A DNA stretch of 64,000 bases. Source: Pseudomonas triclosanedens (lineage in GTDB: Bacteria > Pseudomonadota > Gammaproteobacteria > Pseudomonadales > Pseudomonadaceae). Below are positions 45,922 to 53,735 of this stretch, one piece after another (positions within the stretch are counted from its first letter, which is position 1; every line of letters begins with the position of its first letter). The translations under genes and the position numbers were made by a program. Under the pieces are notes generated by a model that saw only the letters and a list, made by a program, of their open reading frames with translations, was not told the DNA's origin and did no database searches. Location of the stretch: assembly GCF_026686735.1 (NCBI RefSeq), contig NZ_CP113432.1:1302001-1366000 (forward strand). The letters run 5' to 3'.

Positions 45922-46680
45922 ATGGATGGAAATTCTCGGCACCAGGTAATCAAGCGGCTGCAGGCGGGACTCCCCCGCGGGGCGCCGTTCGACCTTGCCA
46001 CCCTGAGCCAGTTCGGGGTGTCGCCCCAGCTCGCCGCCCACTATGCCGACGGCGGGTGGCTCGTGCGCCTGGCCCATGGCGTCTATGCCTTCCCGAACGA
46101 TGAGTTCGGGGTCTACGGTGCGCTGAAGTTCCTGCAACAGCGCGTGCCCGGCCTGCACGTCGGCGGCAAGAGCGCCCTGGCCCTGCAGGGTGTGCGGCAC
46201 AACCTGGGCAGCCGGGAGGCGCTGGTGCTGTGGGGCGACGGTCGCTTCGCGTTGCCGGCTTGGTTCACTTCGCGCTTTCCGGCCCGCTATGTCCACGCCC
46301 GCCTGTTCGACTGGCCGGATACGGCGCTGGCCAGCAAGACCCTGGCCACGCCGCCTGGCCTGCCCGAGGATCTGCGGGTGGCAGCCCCCGAGCGTGCCGT
46401 TCTGGAGCTGCTGTACGAAGCCGGCGTCAAGCAGAGCCTCGAAGAGGCCCGCAACCTCTTCGATGGACTGCGTTCCCCCCGCAAGGACGTGCTCGGGCAA
46501 CTGCTGTCCTGCTGCGCCAGCGTGAAGGCCGTGCGCCTGTTCCTCACCTGGGCGCGCGAGACCAGCCTCGTGGATGTCGATGCCCTGCTGGAGCAGTACC
46601 CGGTTCGCACCGGCAGCAACACGCGCTGGATGAGCCGGCTCGATGACGGCACCTTGCTGAGCCTGAGACCTCATGGATAA
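45922..46680 (+). CDS. Type IV antitoxin AbiEi family protein
   Basis: This 252-residue protein has an N-terminal winged-helix domain (LATLSQFGVSPQLAAHYADGGWLVRLAHGVYAF in parts) followed by the AbiEi C-terminal region (HVGGKSALALQGVRHNLG, APERAVLELLYEAG). It neutralises AbiEii and represses the operon. The reading frame continues upstream to 45853, but the ATG at 45922 fits the family length and sits beside the palindrome. It overlaps the toxin gene by 8 bp. It is cargo in the ICE between DUF3742 and the relaxase gene. Confidence 0.85.
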   Translation: MDGNSRHQVIKRLQAGLPRGAPFDLATLSQFGVSPQLAAHYADGGWLVRLAHGVYAFPNDEFGVYGALKFLQQRVPGLHVGGKSALALQGVRHNLGSREALVLWGDGRFALPAWFTSRFPARYVHARLFDWPDTALASKTLATPPGLPEDLRVAAPERAVLELLYEAGVKQSLEEARNLFDGLRSPRKDVLGQLLSCCASVKAVRLFLTWARETSLVDVDALLEQYPVRTGSNTRWMSRLDDGTLLSLRPHG

Positions 46681-47593
46681 GACCTACGCGGACACCGTTC
46701 GCCTGCTGCTGGCCGTCGCGCCCGACGTGTTCGCCAACGACATCTTCGCCATGAAGGGCGGCACGGCCATCAACCTCTTCGTGCGGGACATGCCGCGCCT
46801 GTCGGTGGACATCGACGTGGTGTACCTCCCGTGGCAGACGCCACGCGACGAAGCGCTGCAAGCCATCAACCAGGAGCTGGCCGCCATCGCCGCGCGCGTT
46901 GCACCACTGGGCGTGCAGACACGCCTGGTTCGCGCCAAGGACCTGGGGGACACCAAGCTGATCGTCGAGAACGACGCCAACCAGGTGAAGATCGAGGTCA
47001 ACGTCGTGTTCCGAGGCAGCGTGCTGCCCGTCGAGCGGCGGCCGCTGAGCGCCAAGACCAGCGATCTGTTCGGCGTCGAGTTCGAGCTGCCGGTTCTGGC
47101 ACCGGACGAGCTGTACGCCAGCAAGCTGGTGGCCGCGCTGGATCGGCAGCACCCCCGCGACCTGTTCGACGTGTGGCAGCTCTACGAATCGGGCGACATC
47201 AGCGACGGCATGGTCGAGTGCTTCGTGATCTATCTGGCGGGCCACAACCGGCCGCCCCACGAAGTGCTGTTCGGCAACGACAAGGACATCGCCGGCGAGT
47301 ACGAGCGGGCCTTTGTCGGCATGACCGAAGTGGATTGCTCCCTGGAGATGCTGCTCGATGCTCGCGCCAGGCTGCGGCGCGAACTGCCACAGCGACTGAG
47401 CACCGCGCACAAGCAGTTTCTGAGCGGGCTGGCGCGCGCAGAACCGGACTGGTCGCTGGTGCAGTGCCAGCACGCCGCGCAACTGCCGGCACTGCGCTGG
47501 AAGCTCGCCAATCTCGAAACCTTCCGCAAGCGCCGTCCCGACGACTTCACAGCGCAATCCGCCGCCCTCGACACCGGCTTGGGCCAGAGCTGA
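46673..47593 (+). CDS. AbiEii-family nucleotidyltransferase toxin
   Basis: This 306-residue protein is of the DUF1814/AbiEii family with nucleotidyltransferase signatures: GGT at residues 29-31 (MKGGTAINLF) and the metal-binding pair D46-x-D48 (SVDIDVVY). A conserved LYASKLVAALDRQHPRDLFDV segment occupies about residues 145-165 (seen in two parts). Proteins of this family cause reversible bacteriostasis and phage abortive infection by nucleotidylating an RNA target. All motif residues are present, so it is likely active, controlled by the upstream antitoxin. Confidence 0.87.
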   Translation: MDKTYADTVRLLLAVAPDVFANDIFAMKGGTAINLFVRDMPRLSVDIDVVYLPWQTPRDEALQAINQELAAIAARVAPLGVQTRLVRAKDLGDTKLIVENDANQVKIEVNVVFRGSVLPVERRPLSAKTSDLFGVEFELPVLAPDELYASKLVAALDRQHPRDLFDVWQLYESGDISDGMVECFVIYLAGHNRPPHEVLFGNDKDIAGEYERAFVGMTEVDCSLEMLLDARARLRRELPQRLSTAHKQFLSGLARAEPDWSLVQCQHAAQLPALRWKLANLETFRKRRPDDFTAQSAALDTGLGQS

Positions 47594-47639
47594 CGAACAT
47601 CCCGCAGCGCCCCACTTGCCGGGATTGCCCCATGCCGCA

Positions 47640-47796
47640 TTCATCGTGGCACCCGCGCAGCAGCGGCCCTATACCCAAAGGCTTCCGACAAAGGCCAAAG
47701 GGCTGGGAAGGGGCAAAGGAAGGGCGCCAAGGGGAAAGGCCCTATCCTGAAAAGGCCAAAAGGCGCCCCCGAGCAGCCCGTCATCTGGGGTTCGCC
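47640..47796. other. Purine-rich repeat region upstream of the relaxase; candidate oriT
   Basis: The strand is rich in A/G with repeated AAGGCCAAAGG-type blocks (47691-47701 and 47751-47762) and two GGCCCTAT words (47665 and 47738). An inverted repeat GGGCGCC (47722-47728) / GGCGCCC (47762-47768) encloses 33 bases. MOBH relaxase genes often lie beside their transfer origin, so this is the best candidate in the window. No nic site is identified. Confidence 0.4.
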
Positions 47797-49650
47797 ATGC
47801 TCTCGCTGTTCCAGCGCAAACGGGTGCCACCCACCGCCGGCACGCCGCCCACCTCCGCCATCGAAACTCCGAAAGGGTCGATGCGGCCGGAGTCGGCCGC
47901 ATCGCTGCTGGCCACGCCGCGTCGGCAGAAACTGCTGGAACACATCTGGCAGCGCACATCGCTCTCGCGCCGACAGTTCGCCACGCTCTACCTCGGCCCA
48001 CTGGAGCGCTACGCCGAGCTGGTCCAGCAGTTCCCGGCTTCCGAGAACCACCACCACGCCTATCCGGGCGGCATGCTGGACCACGGCCTGGAGATCGTCG
48101 CCTATGCGCTGAAATTGCGGCAGTCATACCTGCTGCCTGCGGGCGTCACGCCGGAGGCACAGGCGGCCCAGGCCGAAGCCTGGACCGCAGGCACGGCCTA
48201 CGCATCCCTGCTGCACGACATCGGCAAGATCGCGGTCGATCTGCACGTCGAGCATGCCGACGGCAGCGTCTGGCATCCCTGGCACGGCCCGCTGCGAAAG
48301 CCCTACCGCTTCCGTTACCGAAAGGAGCGCGAGTACCGCCTGCACAGCGCCGCCACCGGGCTGCTCTACGCGCGCCTTCTCGATCGGGACATCTTCGACT
48401 GGCTCAGCGGCTATCCCGACCTCTGGGCCGCGCTGCTGTACGTGCTGGCCGGCCAGTACGAGCACGCCGGCACGCTCGGCGAGCTGGTCGTGCAGGCCGA
48501 TCAGGCATCGGTCGCCCAGGAGCTCGGCGGCGATCCCAGCAAGGCGCTGGCGGCGCCCAAGCATGCGCTGCAACGCAAATTGCTCGACGGCTTGCGCTAC
48601 CTGCTCAAGGAAGAATTCAAGTTGAACCAGGCCGGCCCGGCGGACGGCTGGCTGACCCAAGACGCCCTGTGGCTGGTGAGCAAGACCGTCTCCGACAAGC
48701 TGCGCGCACATCTGCTGTCGCAGGGCATCGACGGCATCCCGGCGAGCAATACGGCGGTGTTCAACGTGCTGCAGGATCACGGCATCGTGCAACCGACGCC
48801 GGATGGCAAGGCGATCTGGAAGGCTGCGGTCACCAGCGAGGCCGGCTGGTCGCACGCCTTCACCTTCCTGAAACTCTCGCCGGCGATGATCTGGGATGCC
48901 GCCGACCGGCCGGCGCCGTTCGCAGGCCGTGTGCAGGTCGAAGAGGAACAAGCGGAGCCGACGCCGCAGGCGCCGGCGGTGGCCGATGGGCCGCGCGCGG
49001 AAGGCAACGAAGCTGCATCCGCGAGCACGGCGCCGGTCGCATCCGCAGCCATGGACACCGGCGTGGCCGCGCTGCTCGACCTGCTGGGCGACACCGCTCC
49101 ACCCACGGCACCGGAGATCCCGAGTTCCCCTGTTGCCGAGCCCGAGCCGGCCCCTTCGACCGTACCCCCGCCGCAGATGGGCCTCGCGCCTTCCCAGGAT
49201 CGCGCGGAACCCTCCGGGGCGCACTTCATGGCCTGGCTGCGTCAGAGCATCCAGACGCGCAAGCTCATCATCAACGACGCCAAGGCCCTGGTGCATACCG
49301 TCGCCGGTACGACCTACCTCGTCAGCCCCGGCGTGTTCCAGCGCTACGCGCAGGAGTACCTTCAAGTCGCCGCGCTGGCCAAGCAGGAGAAGCTGGAGGG
49401 GTGGCAGTGGGTACAGAAGCGCTTCGAGAAGCTGGGACAGCACCGCAAGCAGCCGAGCGGGCTGAACATCTGGACCTGCGAAGTCACGGGGCCGCGCAAG
49501 TCGCGCCGGCTGCACGGCTACCTGCTCGTCAGCCCGGATGCGCTGTTCCAGGAGACGCCGCCAGACAACCCATACCTGCGGCTCCTCAACGAGGCCGCAA
49601 AGCGCGAAGATTCAGCCCTTGGGGGCAAGGACAACGACGATCAGGGGTAG
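47797..49650 (+). CDS. MobH-type conjugative relaxase (TraI_2 domain)
   Basis: This 617-residue relaxase has the N-terminal HD-like TraI_2 domain, with HHHAYPGGMLDHGLE at residues 85-99 and LLHDIGKIAVDLHVEHADG at about 138-156. A Pro/Ala-rich linker (about 375-475) and a C-terminal TraI_2_C region (QTRKLIINDAKALVHTVAG, NPYLRLLNEA) follow. It would nick the ICE at oriT and lead strand transfer. The frame is open much further upstream as a shadow of AbiEii; the ATG at 47797 matches family starts. It is intact. Confidence 0.9.
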   Translation: MLSLFQRKRVPPTAGTPPTSAIETPKGSMRPESAASLLATPRRQKLLEHIWQRTSLSRRQFATLYLGPLERYAELVQQFPASENHHHAYPGGMLDHGLEIVAYALKLRQSYLLPAGVTPEAQAAQAEAWTAGTAYASLLHDIGKIAVDLHVEHADGSVWHPWHGPLRKPYRFRYRKEREYRLHSAATGLLYARLLDRDIFDWLSGYPDLWAALLYVLAGQYEHAGTLGELVVQADQASVAQELGGDPSKALAAPKHALQRKLLDGLRYLLKEEFKLNQAGPADGWLTQDALWLVSKTVSDKLRAHLLSQGIDGIPASNTAVFNVLQDHGIVQPTPDGKAIWKAAVTSEAGWSHAFTFLKLSPAMIWDAADRPAPFAGRVQVEEEQAEPTPQAPAVADGPRAEGNEAASASTAPVASAAMDTGVAALLDLLGDTAPPTAPEIPSSPVAEPEPAPSTVPPPQMGLAPSQDRAEPSGAHFMAWLRQSIQTRKLIINDAKALVHTVAGTTYLVSPGVFQRYAQEYLQVAALAKQEKLEGWQWVQKRFEKLGQHRKQPSGLNIWTCEVTGPRKSRRLHGYLLVSPDALFQETPPDNPYLRLLNEAAKREDSALGGKDNDDQG

Positions 49651-49676
49651 GCGTGCGGCCGCTGCGCAGGCCGGCT

Positions 49677-49976
49677 TCAATCCGCGGATGGGGCCGACTC
49701 TGCCAGCTTGGCTTCGGTCAGAGTCATCAAGTGGGCGGAACTGCATTTCAGCGCACGGGCGATCTTGAGGATGAGGGGGAGCGTGGGGACATGCTCGCCG
49801 CGCTCGATCTTGCCCATGTGAGACCGCTCGATGCCGGCCATGTGAGCCAGCGTTTCCTGAGCGATACCCTGGTTGGTTCTCTCTTCCCGCACGGCAGCCC
49901 CAAACGCGATGGCTGGTTCCGCTTCGTAGGTAGTGGTGCCGGTGGGGCGGCCCCTTTGGATCGAACGCTTTGGCAT
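49677..49976 (-). CDS. XRE-family transcriptional regulator
   Basis: This 99-residue protein has a classical lambda-type helix-turn-helix: FGAAVREERTNQGIAQETLA, AGIERSHMGKIERGEH and LKIARALKCS. The ATG at 49976 is preferred to a TTG at 49982. It is divergent from the LysR-like gene and convergent with the relaxase gene. It is a regular component of this ICE end and probably autoregulates through the palindrome at 50014-50025. Confidence 0.85.
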   Translation of the reverse strand: MPKRSIQRGRPTGTTTYEAEPAIAFGAAVREERTNQGIAQETLAHMAGIERSHMGKIERGEHVPTLPLILKIARALKCSSAHLMTLTEAKLAESAPSAD

Positions 49977-50013
49977 TGCCAAGAGCGTCGAACACGGTCA
50001 CGATTTAAACCAC

Positions 50014-50025
50014 GTTAAACTTAAC
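50014..50025. promoter_or_regulatory. Palindrome GTTAAACTTAAC in the XRE/LysR divergent region
   Basis: GTTAA and TTAAC are separated by AC, and a further TTTAAAC lies at 50004-50010. The site is 38 bp upstream of the XRE start, in the AT-rich core of the divergent promoter. It is a candidate operator. Confidence 0.45.
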
Positions 50026-50082
50026 TCATTCAACGGCTTCGAGATCAGTTGCCACGAGTTCACCGCCTGGGGGGAGCTGGAC

Positions 50083-50709
50083 GTGGAATCGAGTGACATC
50101 ACCGCCGAAATTCGCATGGCCGTCCTCGGCGAATGGGTGCCTCCCCAGCTCGCCGACGTGCTCGCCCTGCAGCGTGCCGAAGAGCCGGAGACTCATGCCG
50201 TCCTGGCCGGATGGACAGATCCCGTTCGAGGCGCGGAGCTGCCGGGCGACGGCTTCGACTTCGCCTTGTCTGCGGTTGCCCGGCAGTGGCCTGGCTGGGT
50301 ATGCGAGCCGCTGTGGCATGACACGCTGGCGGTCGCCGTGGCCAAGCGCTCCCACCTGCTGGCCTACCGTGAAGTGCCGTGCGAGGAAGTGCTCAAGCAG
50401 CCCTTGATCTGCTCGCAGTCCACGGCCGATGAACCATGGCGCATGACCGTGCAGCGCGTGTTCGAGAACGCGCTGCAGGAGCGGGAGCAAACGGTGGAGA
50501 CATTCGATGTGGCGATGACGCTGGTTGCCGCCGGGTACGGGATCGCCATTGCGCCTGCCGCGAGACTGGCGAGCTACCTACGCCGAGGCATCGCCGTGCG
50601 GCCGCTGGCCGGCGCACCAGCGATCGTGATGGCTTACCTGCTGCGCCGCAACGCTTCCTTGTCGGACACCCAGGCAAGATTCGCCCGCCGCGCGCGCTTG
50701 GTGTCCTGA
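50083..50709 (+). CDS. LysR substrate-binding-domain protein lacking a DNA-binding domain
   Basis: From about residue 5 this 208-residue protein matches the effector-binding domain of LysR regulators (EIRMAVLGEWVPPQLADV, ETFDVAMTLVAAGYGIAIAP). There is no N-terminal helix-turn-helix in any upstream frame. I chose GTG 50083 because GGGGAG lies 6 bases upstream and the domain starts directly afterwards; the frame is open back to 49933. HTH-less LysR-like genes next to an XRE gene recur in this ICE class. It may act as a ligand-sensing partner, which is inference. Confidence 0.68.
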   Translation: MESSDITAEIRMAVLGEWVPPQLADVLALQRAEEPETHAVLAGWTDPVRGAELPGDGFDFALSAVARQWPGWVCEPLWHDTLAVAVAKRSHLLAYREVPCEEVLKQPLICSQSTADEPWRMTVQRVFENALQEREQTVETFDVAMTLVAAGYGIAIAPAARLASYLRRGIAVRPLAGAPAIVMAYLLRRNASLSDTQARFARRARLVS

Positions 50710-50718
50710 CAGATACGC

Positions 50719-50745
50719 CGGGATCGCGGTTTCGCCACGATCCCG
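50719..50745. terminator. Bidirectional terminator between the LysR-like and integrase genes
   Basis: CGGGATCG (50719-50726) pairs perfectly with CGATCCCG (50738-50745) around an 11-base loop, between two convergent genes. There is no long T-run, so strength is uncertain. Confidence 0.6.
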
Positions 50746-50756
50746 CATTCCTGCTG

Positions 50757-52611
50757 CTAGGCAACCACGACTCGCGGCAGGGTCCATTCGCTTTCCTTCA
50801 CGGCTGTGCTCACGGCCATGACGAGCTTGTCGAGATTGCTGGCCGTCACGCCCTCCAGTGCCGAACGCCCCCGCAGCATCGAGCGCGGCTGCAGCAGTGC
50901 ATGGTAGATCTGCCAAGGGTCCGCACCCCTGGTCAGCTTCAGGACGGACTGGATCAGCTCGTGCTTGAGTGGGTCGAGGTGCCAGTCCGGCACGCGCTGG
51001 CCGCGGTTGCCTACGTTCAACGCCAGCAAGTTGCCCGCCTTGATCTCGTAGCTGATCCACCTGCGGGATTTGCCTGCCATCTTGGCAAACGCAGCGACGG
51101 GAAGGTTGTGCGGCGCCTCGAAGACATCGAACAGTTCCATCCTCTCGCGCTGAATGTCCGAAGGCACCAGCGGCGCGGCCGATCGAGGGGGCGGAACCGC
51201 CGGCAGCCGATGTGCGGCGGCAGAAACCAACGGCATGGCGTCACCCGGCTTCGTCACCAGCAGGATTGGCGAAGCGGCAACCGGCGTGGAGGGCGCGCTT
51301 GCGGTTTGCTCACTCGGGAACGCGGGCACGCCTTCCAGATGCACGGTGAGCGGCATGCTGGCTGCCTCGACCTGGTTCTGCTCGAAGAGGTCGAGCCGAT
51401 CGGCCCAGTCCTGCATCATGCGGCGACGCTGCTCCACGTACTCGGCATGGTTGTAGGTCGCGCTGACCTTGTTGGGATCGACATGCGAGAGCTGTGCATC
51501 CACCCAGACCTTCGGGTAGCCGATCTCGTTGAGCGCAGTGGACATCGTGCCGCGGATGCCGTGTCCGGTCAGGCGTTCCTGATAGCCCATGCGCTTGAGC
51601 GCACCATTGAGCGTGTTCTCGCTGATGCGCTTCTTCAAGTCGCTGTCGTGCCGGAACAGGTGGCGCTGGGCCGGCTTGAACTCATCCAGCAGGTGCCGGA
51701 CGATCTCCATGGCCTGAATCGACAGCGGCACGATGTAGGGCGGGATGTCCTTTGGCTGCTGCCGCTTCTTGCGCATATCCAATTGGAGTTGCTTCACGAC
51801 GTCGGGCGGGATGATCCACAGCCCACGGTCCAGATCGAATTGATCCGGCGTCGCCTGTCGCAGCTCTCCGGTTCGCACGCCGGTCAGCAGCAATAGCCGC
51901 AGCCCGAGCTGGGTCTGCCGCCTGCCGCGATAGCTGCGTAGCCGCTGCAACAGCTTCGGCAGTTCGGCCATGCGCAGGAACGGGTTGTGGTTGACGGGTG
52001 GCAGCGGCAGCGCCACCACATCGAGATCGGAGGCGGGGTTCTGTTCCAGGCCCGGCACGATCACCAGCGCGTAGCGGAACAGTTGGTTGAACCACGTCCT
52101 GACTTTCTCGGCGACGGAGAGCGCCTTGCGCTTCTCGATCTTGGCGATCACCTCCAAGAGGTCGGGACGCTTGATCTCATAGACCGACCGCTTGCCCAAG
52201 GCGGGCAGCACATCCTTGTCGAAGATGCGCGGAAGTATCGAGAGGGTCGTCTGCCGGCCTTCCTTGAGGCTGAGCCCGCGATGCTTGAGCCACTTGCGAT
52301 ACACCGCCTCGAAGGTGTTTTCGTCGGCGAGCCGGACAGCGGTGCGCTTCTGCTTGCGGTGAACGCGAGGATTGGTGCCTTTGGCCAGCAGGGCGCGCGC
52401 TTCGTCGCGCAGGCTGCGGGCCTCGCGAAGCGTCACCTCCGGGTAGGTGCCGAGCGACATCCGCTTCTGCTTGCCCGCCCAGTAGTAGCGGAAGTGCCAA
52501 GTCCTGCCCCCTGCAGCCGTGACGGCCAGGGGAGAGGCCATCCAAGTCAGGGAGGGTGTATGCCTTGCCAGTTGCCTTGGCCTGTCGAACGGCCAGGTCT
52601 GAGAGTGCCAT
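50757..52611 (-). pseudogene. ICE tyrosine integrase (P4-like, PAGI-2/ICEclc class), frameshifted
   Basis: The protein would be about 617 residues. The start (MALSDLAVRQAKATGKAYTL, ATG at 52611) is in one frame and the remainder (LAVTAAGGRTWHFRYYW onward) is in another. The join is at a GGGG run at 52529-52532, where three G residues would restore DGLSLAVTAAGG. The catalytic residues are present downstream: Arg in LLTGVRTGELRQ, His-x-x-Arg in LTGHGIRGTMS, and His/Tyr in QLSHVDPNKVSATYNHAEY. A C-terminal extension typical of this integrase class follows. It reads inward from the att site at 52850. A homopolymer miscount in the assembly is possible. Confidence 0.85.
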
Positions 52612-52709
52612 GCTCTTGCTCCTGAACATGAGTCAGGAACCAGATGCTGGTCACGTCGACCTCGCCCCTCCATCAACAATCCGGAATCAGCCGCGCCCAC
52701 AAAAATGGA

Positions 52710-52839
52710 CTTGTTTGTGGACTTAAAAGTCCCGGCTGTAGGCGGATCGCAGTGGACTACGGCAGACCGTCAAAGAGAGGAAAAGTCTTTGTGCGGCAAC
52801 GACTTGCAGACTCTCTTGGACTTCTGCGGAAGTCCGCAG
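52710..52839. repeat. Cluster of GGACTT/AAGTCC repeats between integrase and att
   Basis: GGACTT occurs at 52710-52715, 52722-52727 and 52818-52823, and its complement AAGTCC at 52730-52735 and 52830-52835. Two pairs form hairpin-like units (GGACTT-AA-AAGTCC and GGACTT-CTGCGG-AAGTCC). The second contains a perfect 16-bp palindrome CTGCGGAAGTCCGCAG (52824-52839) that ends 10 bp before the att site. The position fits arm-type or excisionase sites. Confidence 0.6.
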
Positions 52840-52849
52840 ATTGATACAG

Positions 52850-52867
52850 TGGAGCGGGCGAAGGGAA
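52850..52867. other. att site: 18 bp of a tRNA-Gly 3' end
   Basis: TGGAGCGGGCGAAGGGAA is the reverse complement of TTCCCTTCGCCCGCTCCA, which fits the T-stem/acceptor end plus CCA of a bacterial tRNA-Gly. ICEs of the PAGI-2/ICEclc class integrate into tRNA-Gly 3' ends. The sequence right of it (CATCACGCCG) does not continue into a T-loop, so this is not an intact tRNA gene. It lies 239 bp from the integrase start. Confidence 0.72.
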
Positions 52868-52882
52868 CATCACGCCGCACTC

Positions 52883-52905
52883 AACCCGTTGATTGATAAC
52901 GGGTT
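52883..52905 (+). terminator. Hairpin beside the att site
   Basis: AACCCGTT (52883-52890) pairs perfectly with AACGGGTT (52898-52905) around GATTGAT and is followed by TCTTCC. It may insulate the element end or be part of the att architecture. Apart from this hairpin the stretch 52906-53030 holds nothing recognised. Confidence 0.5.
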
Positions 52906-53030
52906 TCTTCCGTGAGCGCCACGGAATTAGACCAGATTATGTACCAGCCCCACCTGCCCGGCAACCCGGGATCGTCTGCCATCGCCCAGCAACGTCCATG
53001 CACAGCCACCAGGGTCCTGTCCAGATGCGC

Positions 53031-53735
53031 CTATAGGCCGAGACTGTGTTTCGCTGCGCCGAAGTTTGGGGCGTACTCCACACCAACGTCCTCTAGATCG
53101 GCAGCGATTTCATCTTGAAGACGTCGGGTGTTCGGCGCGAAATACTCCTTCGTATTCGACGAGGCGAACACGATCGGCGCCACCAGCCCTGCGGAGCGAA
53201 GCTGGCCAGCCGCCTCGATATAGGCTTCGACGATCACGCAATCCTTCATTGATTCTTTACCCAGTCGGGCGGGAGCACGAGGTTCGTTGACTCGCTTGAA
53301 CGCACGGCTGGCGACCCCATCGTTGTGCGGCACCACGCTGGCAACGTCCCGCCACCTGTTCAGCACTGTCCTGGCCCGCGCGACGTGTCCCTCAAGGTGG
53401 TCCAGCGGCAGCATTCCCTGGGCACCGTAGGCCAAGGCCACTTCATGGATACGTTGAGCTTGTGCCCGGAACCTTGCCAAAGCGTTTCGAGCCTCTACCT
53501 CGACGCCAGCGACATGAGCAGCAAGTTCGATGGTCACCTGTTCTGCCATCAGAACAATCAGATCGGAGCCGGCCTCGGCTGCCGCAAGCAAGGCAAGCCC
53601 GGCGTTGGCATCGTGTGCTACCGCTGTTTCGCGCGTGATGTCACGGATGACGTCAAGGACGGTGCATGTATCCACGCACAACACAGGCGCGTTTAAAGCA
53701 GCCAAGTCGTCAATGACTGAAGTATTCAGGCTCAT
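53031..53735 (-). CDS. PIN-domain protein
   Basis: This 234-residue protein has PIN-like acidic positions: Asp21 region (VLCVDTCTVLDVIRD), Glu64/Glu70 region (MAEQVTIELAAH), KDCVIVEAYIEAAG at about 170-183, and VFASSNTKEY at about 195-204. It is larger than VapC toxins and resembles the DUF4935-type PIN group. PIN domains are metal-dependent RNases. It overlaps the upstream partner gene by 4 bp. It may be a toxin or defence effector at the ICE end. Confidence 0.7.
   Translation of the reverse strand: MSLNTSVIDDLAALNAPVLCVDTCTVLDVIRDITRETAVAHDANAGLALLAAAEAGSDLIVLMAEQVTIELAAHVAGVEVEARNALARFRAQAQRIHEVALAYGAQGMLPLDHLEGHVARARTVLNRWRDVASVVPHNDGVASRAFKRVNEPRAPARLGKESMKDCVIVEAYIEAAGQLRSAGLVAPIVFASSNTKEYFAPNTRRLQDEIAADLEDVGVEYAPNFGAAKHSLGL

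Larger units (their letters stand above)
32464..52867. mobile_element. Right-hand part of a PAGI-2/ICEclc-type integrative conjugative element
   Basis: The gene order is conjugative ATPase (5'-truncated), DsbA-like protein, RadC, TIGR03757/03756/03755-type proteins, TraG-N protein, DUF3742, MobH relaxase, XRE, LysR-like, integrase. This is the conserved right half of this ICE class. It starts abruptly inside the ATPase gene and ends at an 18-bp att-like sequence (52850-52867). The maintenance module, coupling protein and pilus genes expected to the left of the ATPase are absent. Cargo genes occupy 36354-40458 and 45922-47593. With a truncated ATPase and a frameshifted integrase it is probably not self-mobile. 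Confidence 0.8.

Noticed and set aside
52612..52700. Integrase start at 52700 in the main frame
   Set aside because: The 50-odd residues before LAVTAAGG in that frame bear no resemblance to integrases, whereas the MALSDLAVRQ start lies in the neighbouring frame. A frameshift explains both.
52850..52950. Intact tRNA-Gly gene at the att site
   Set aside because: Only 18 bp match a tRNA 3' end; the T-loop, anticodon arm and 5' acceptor strand are not found on either side.
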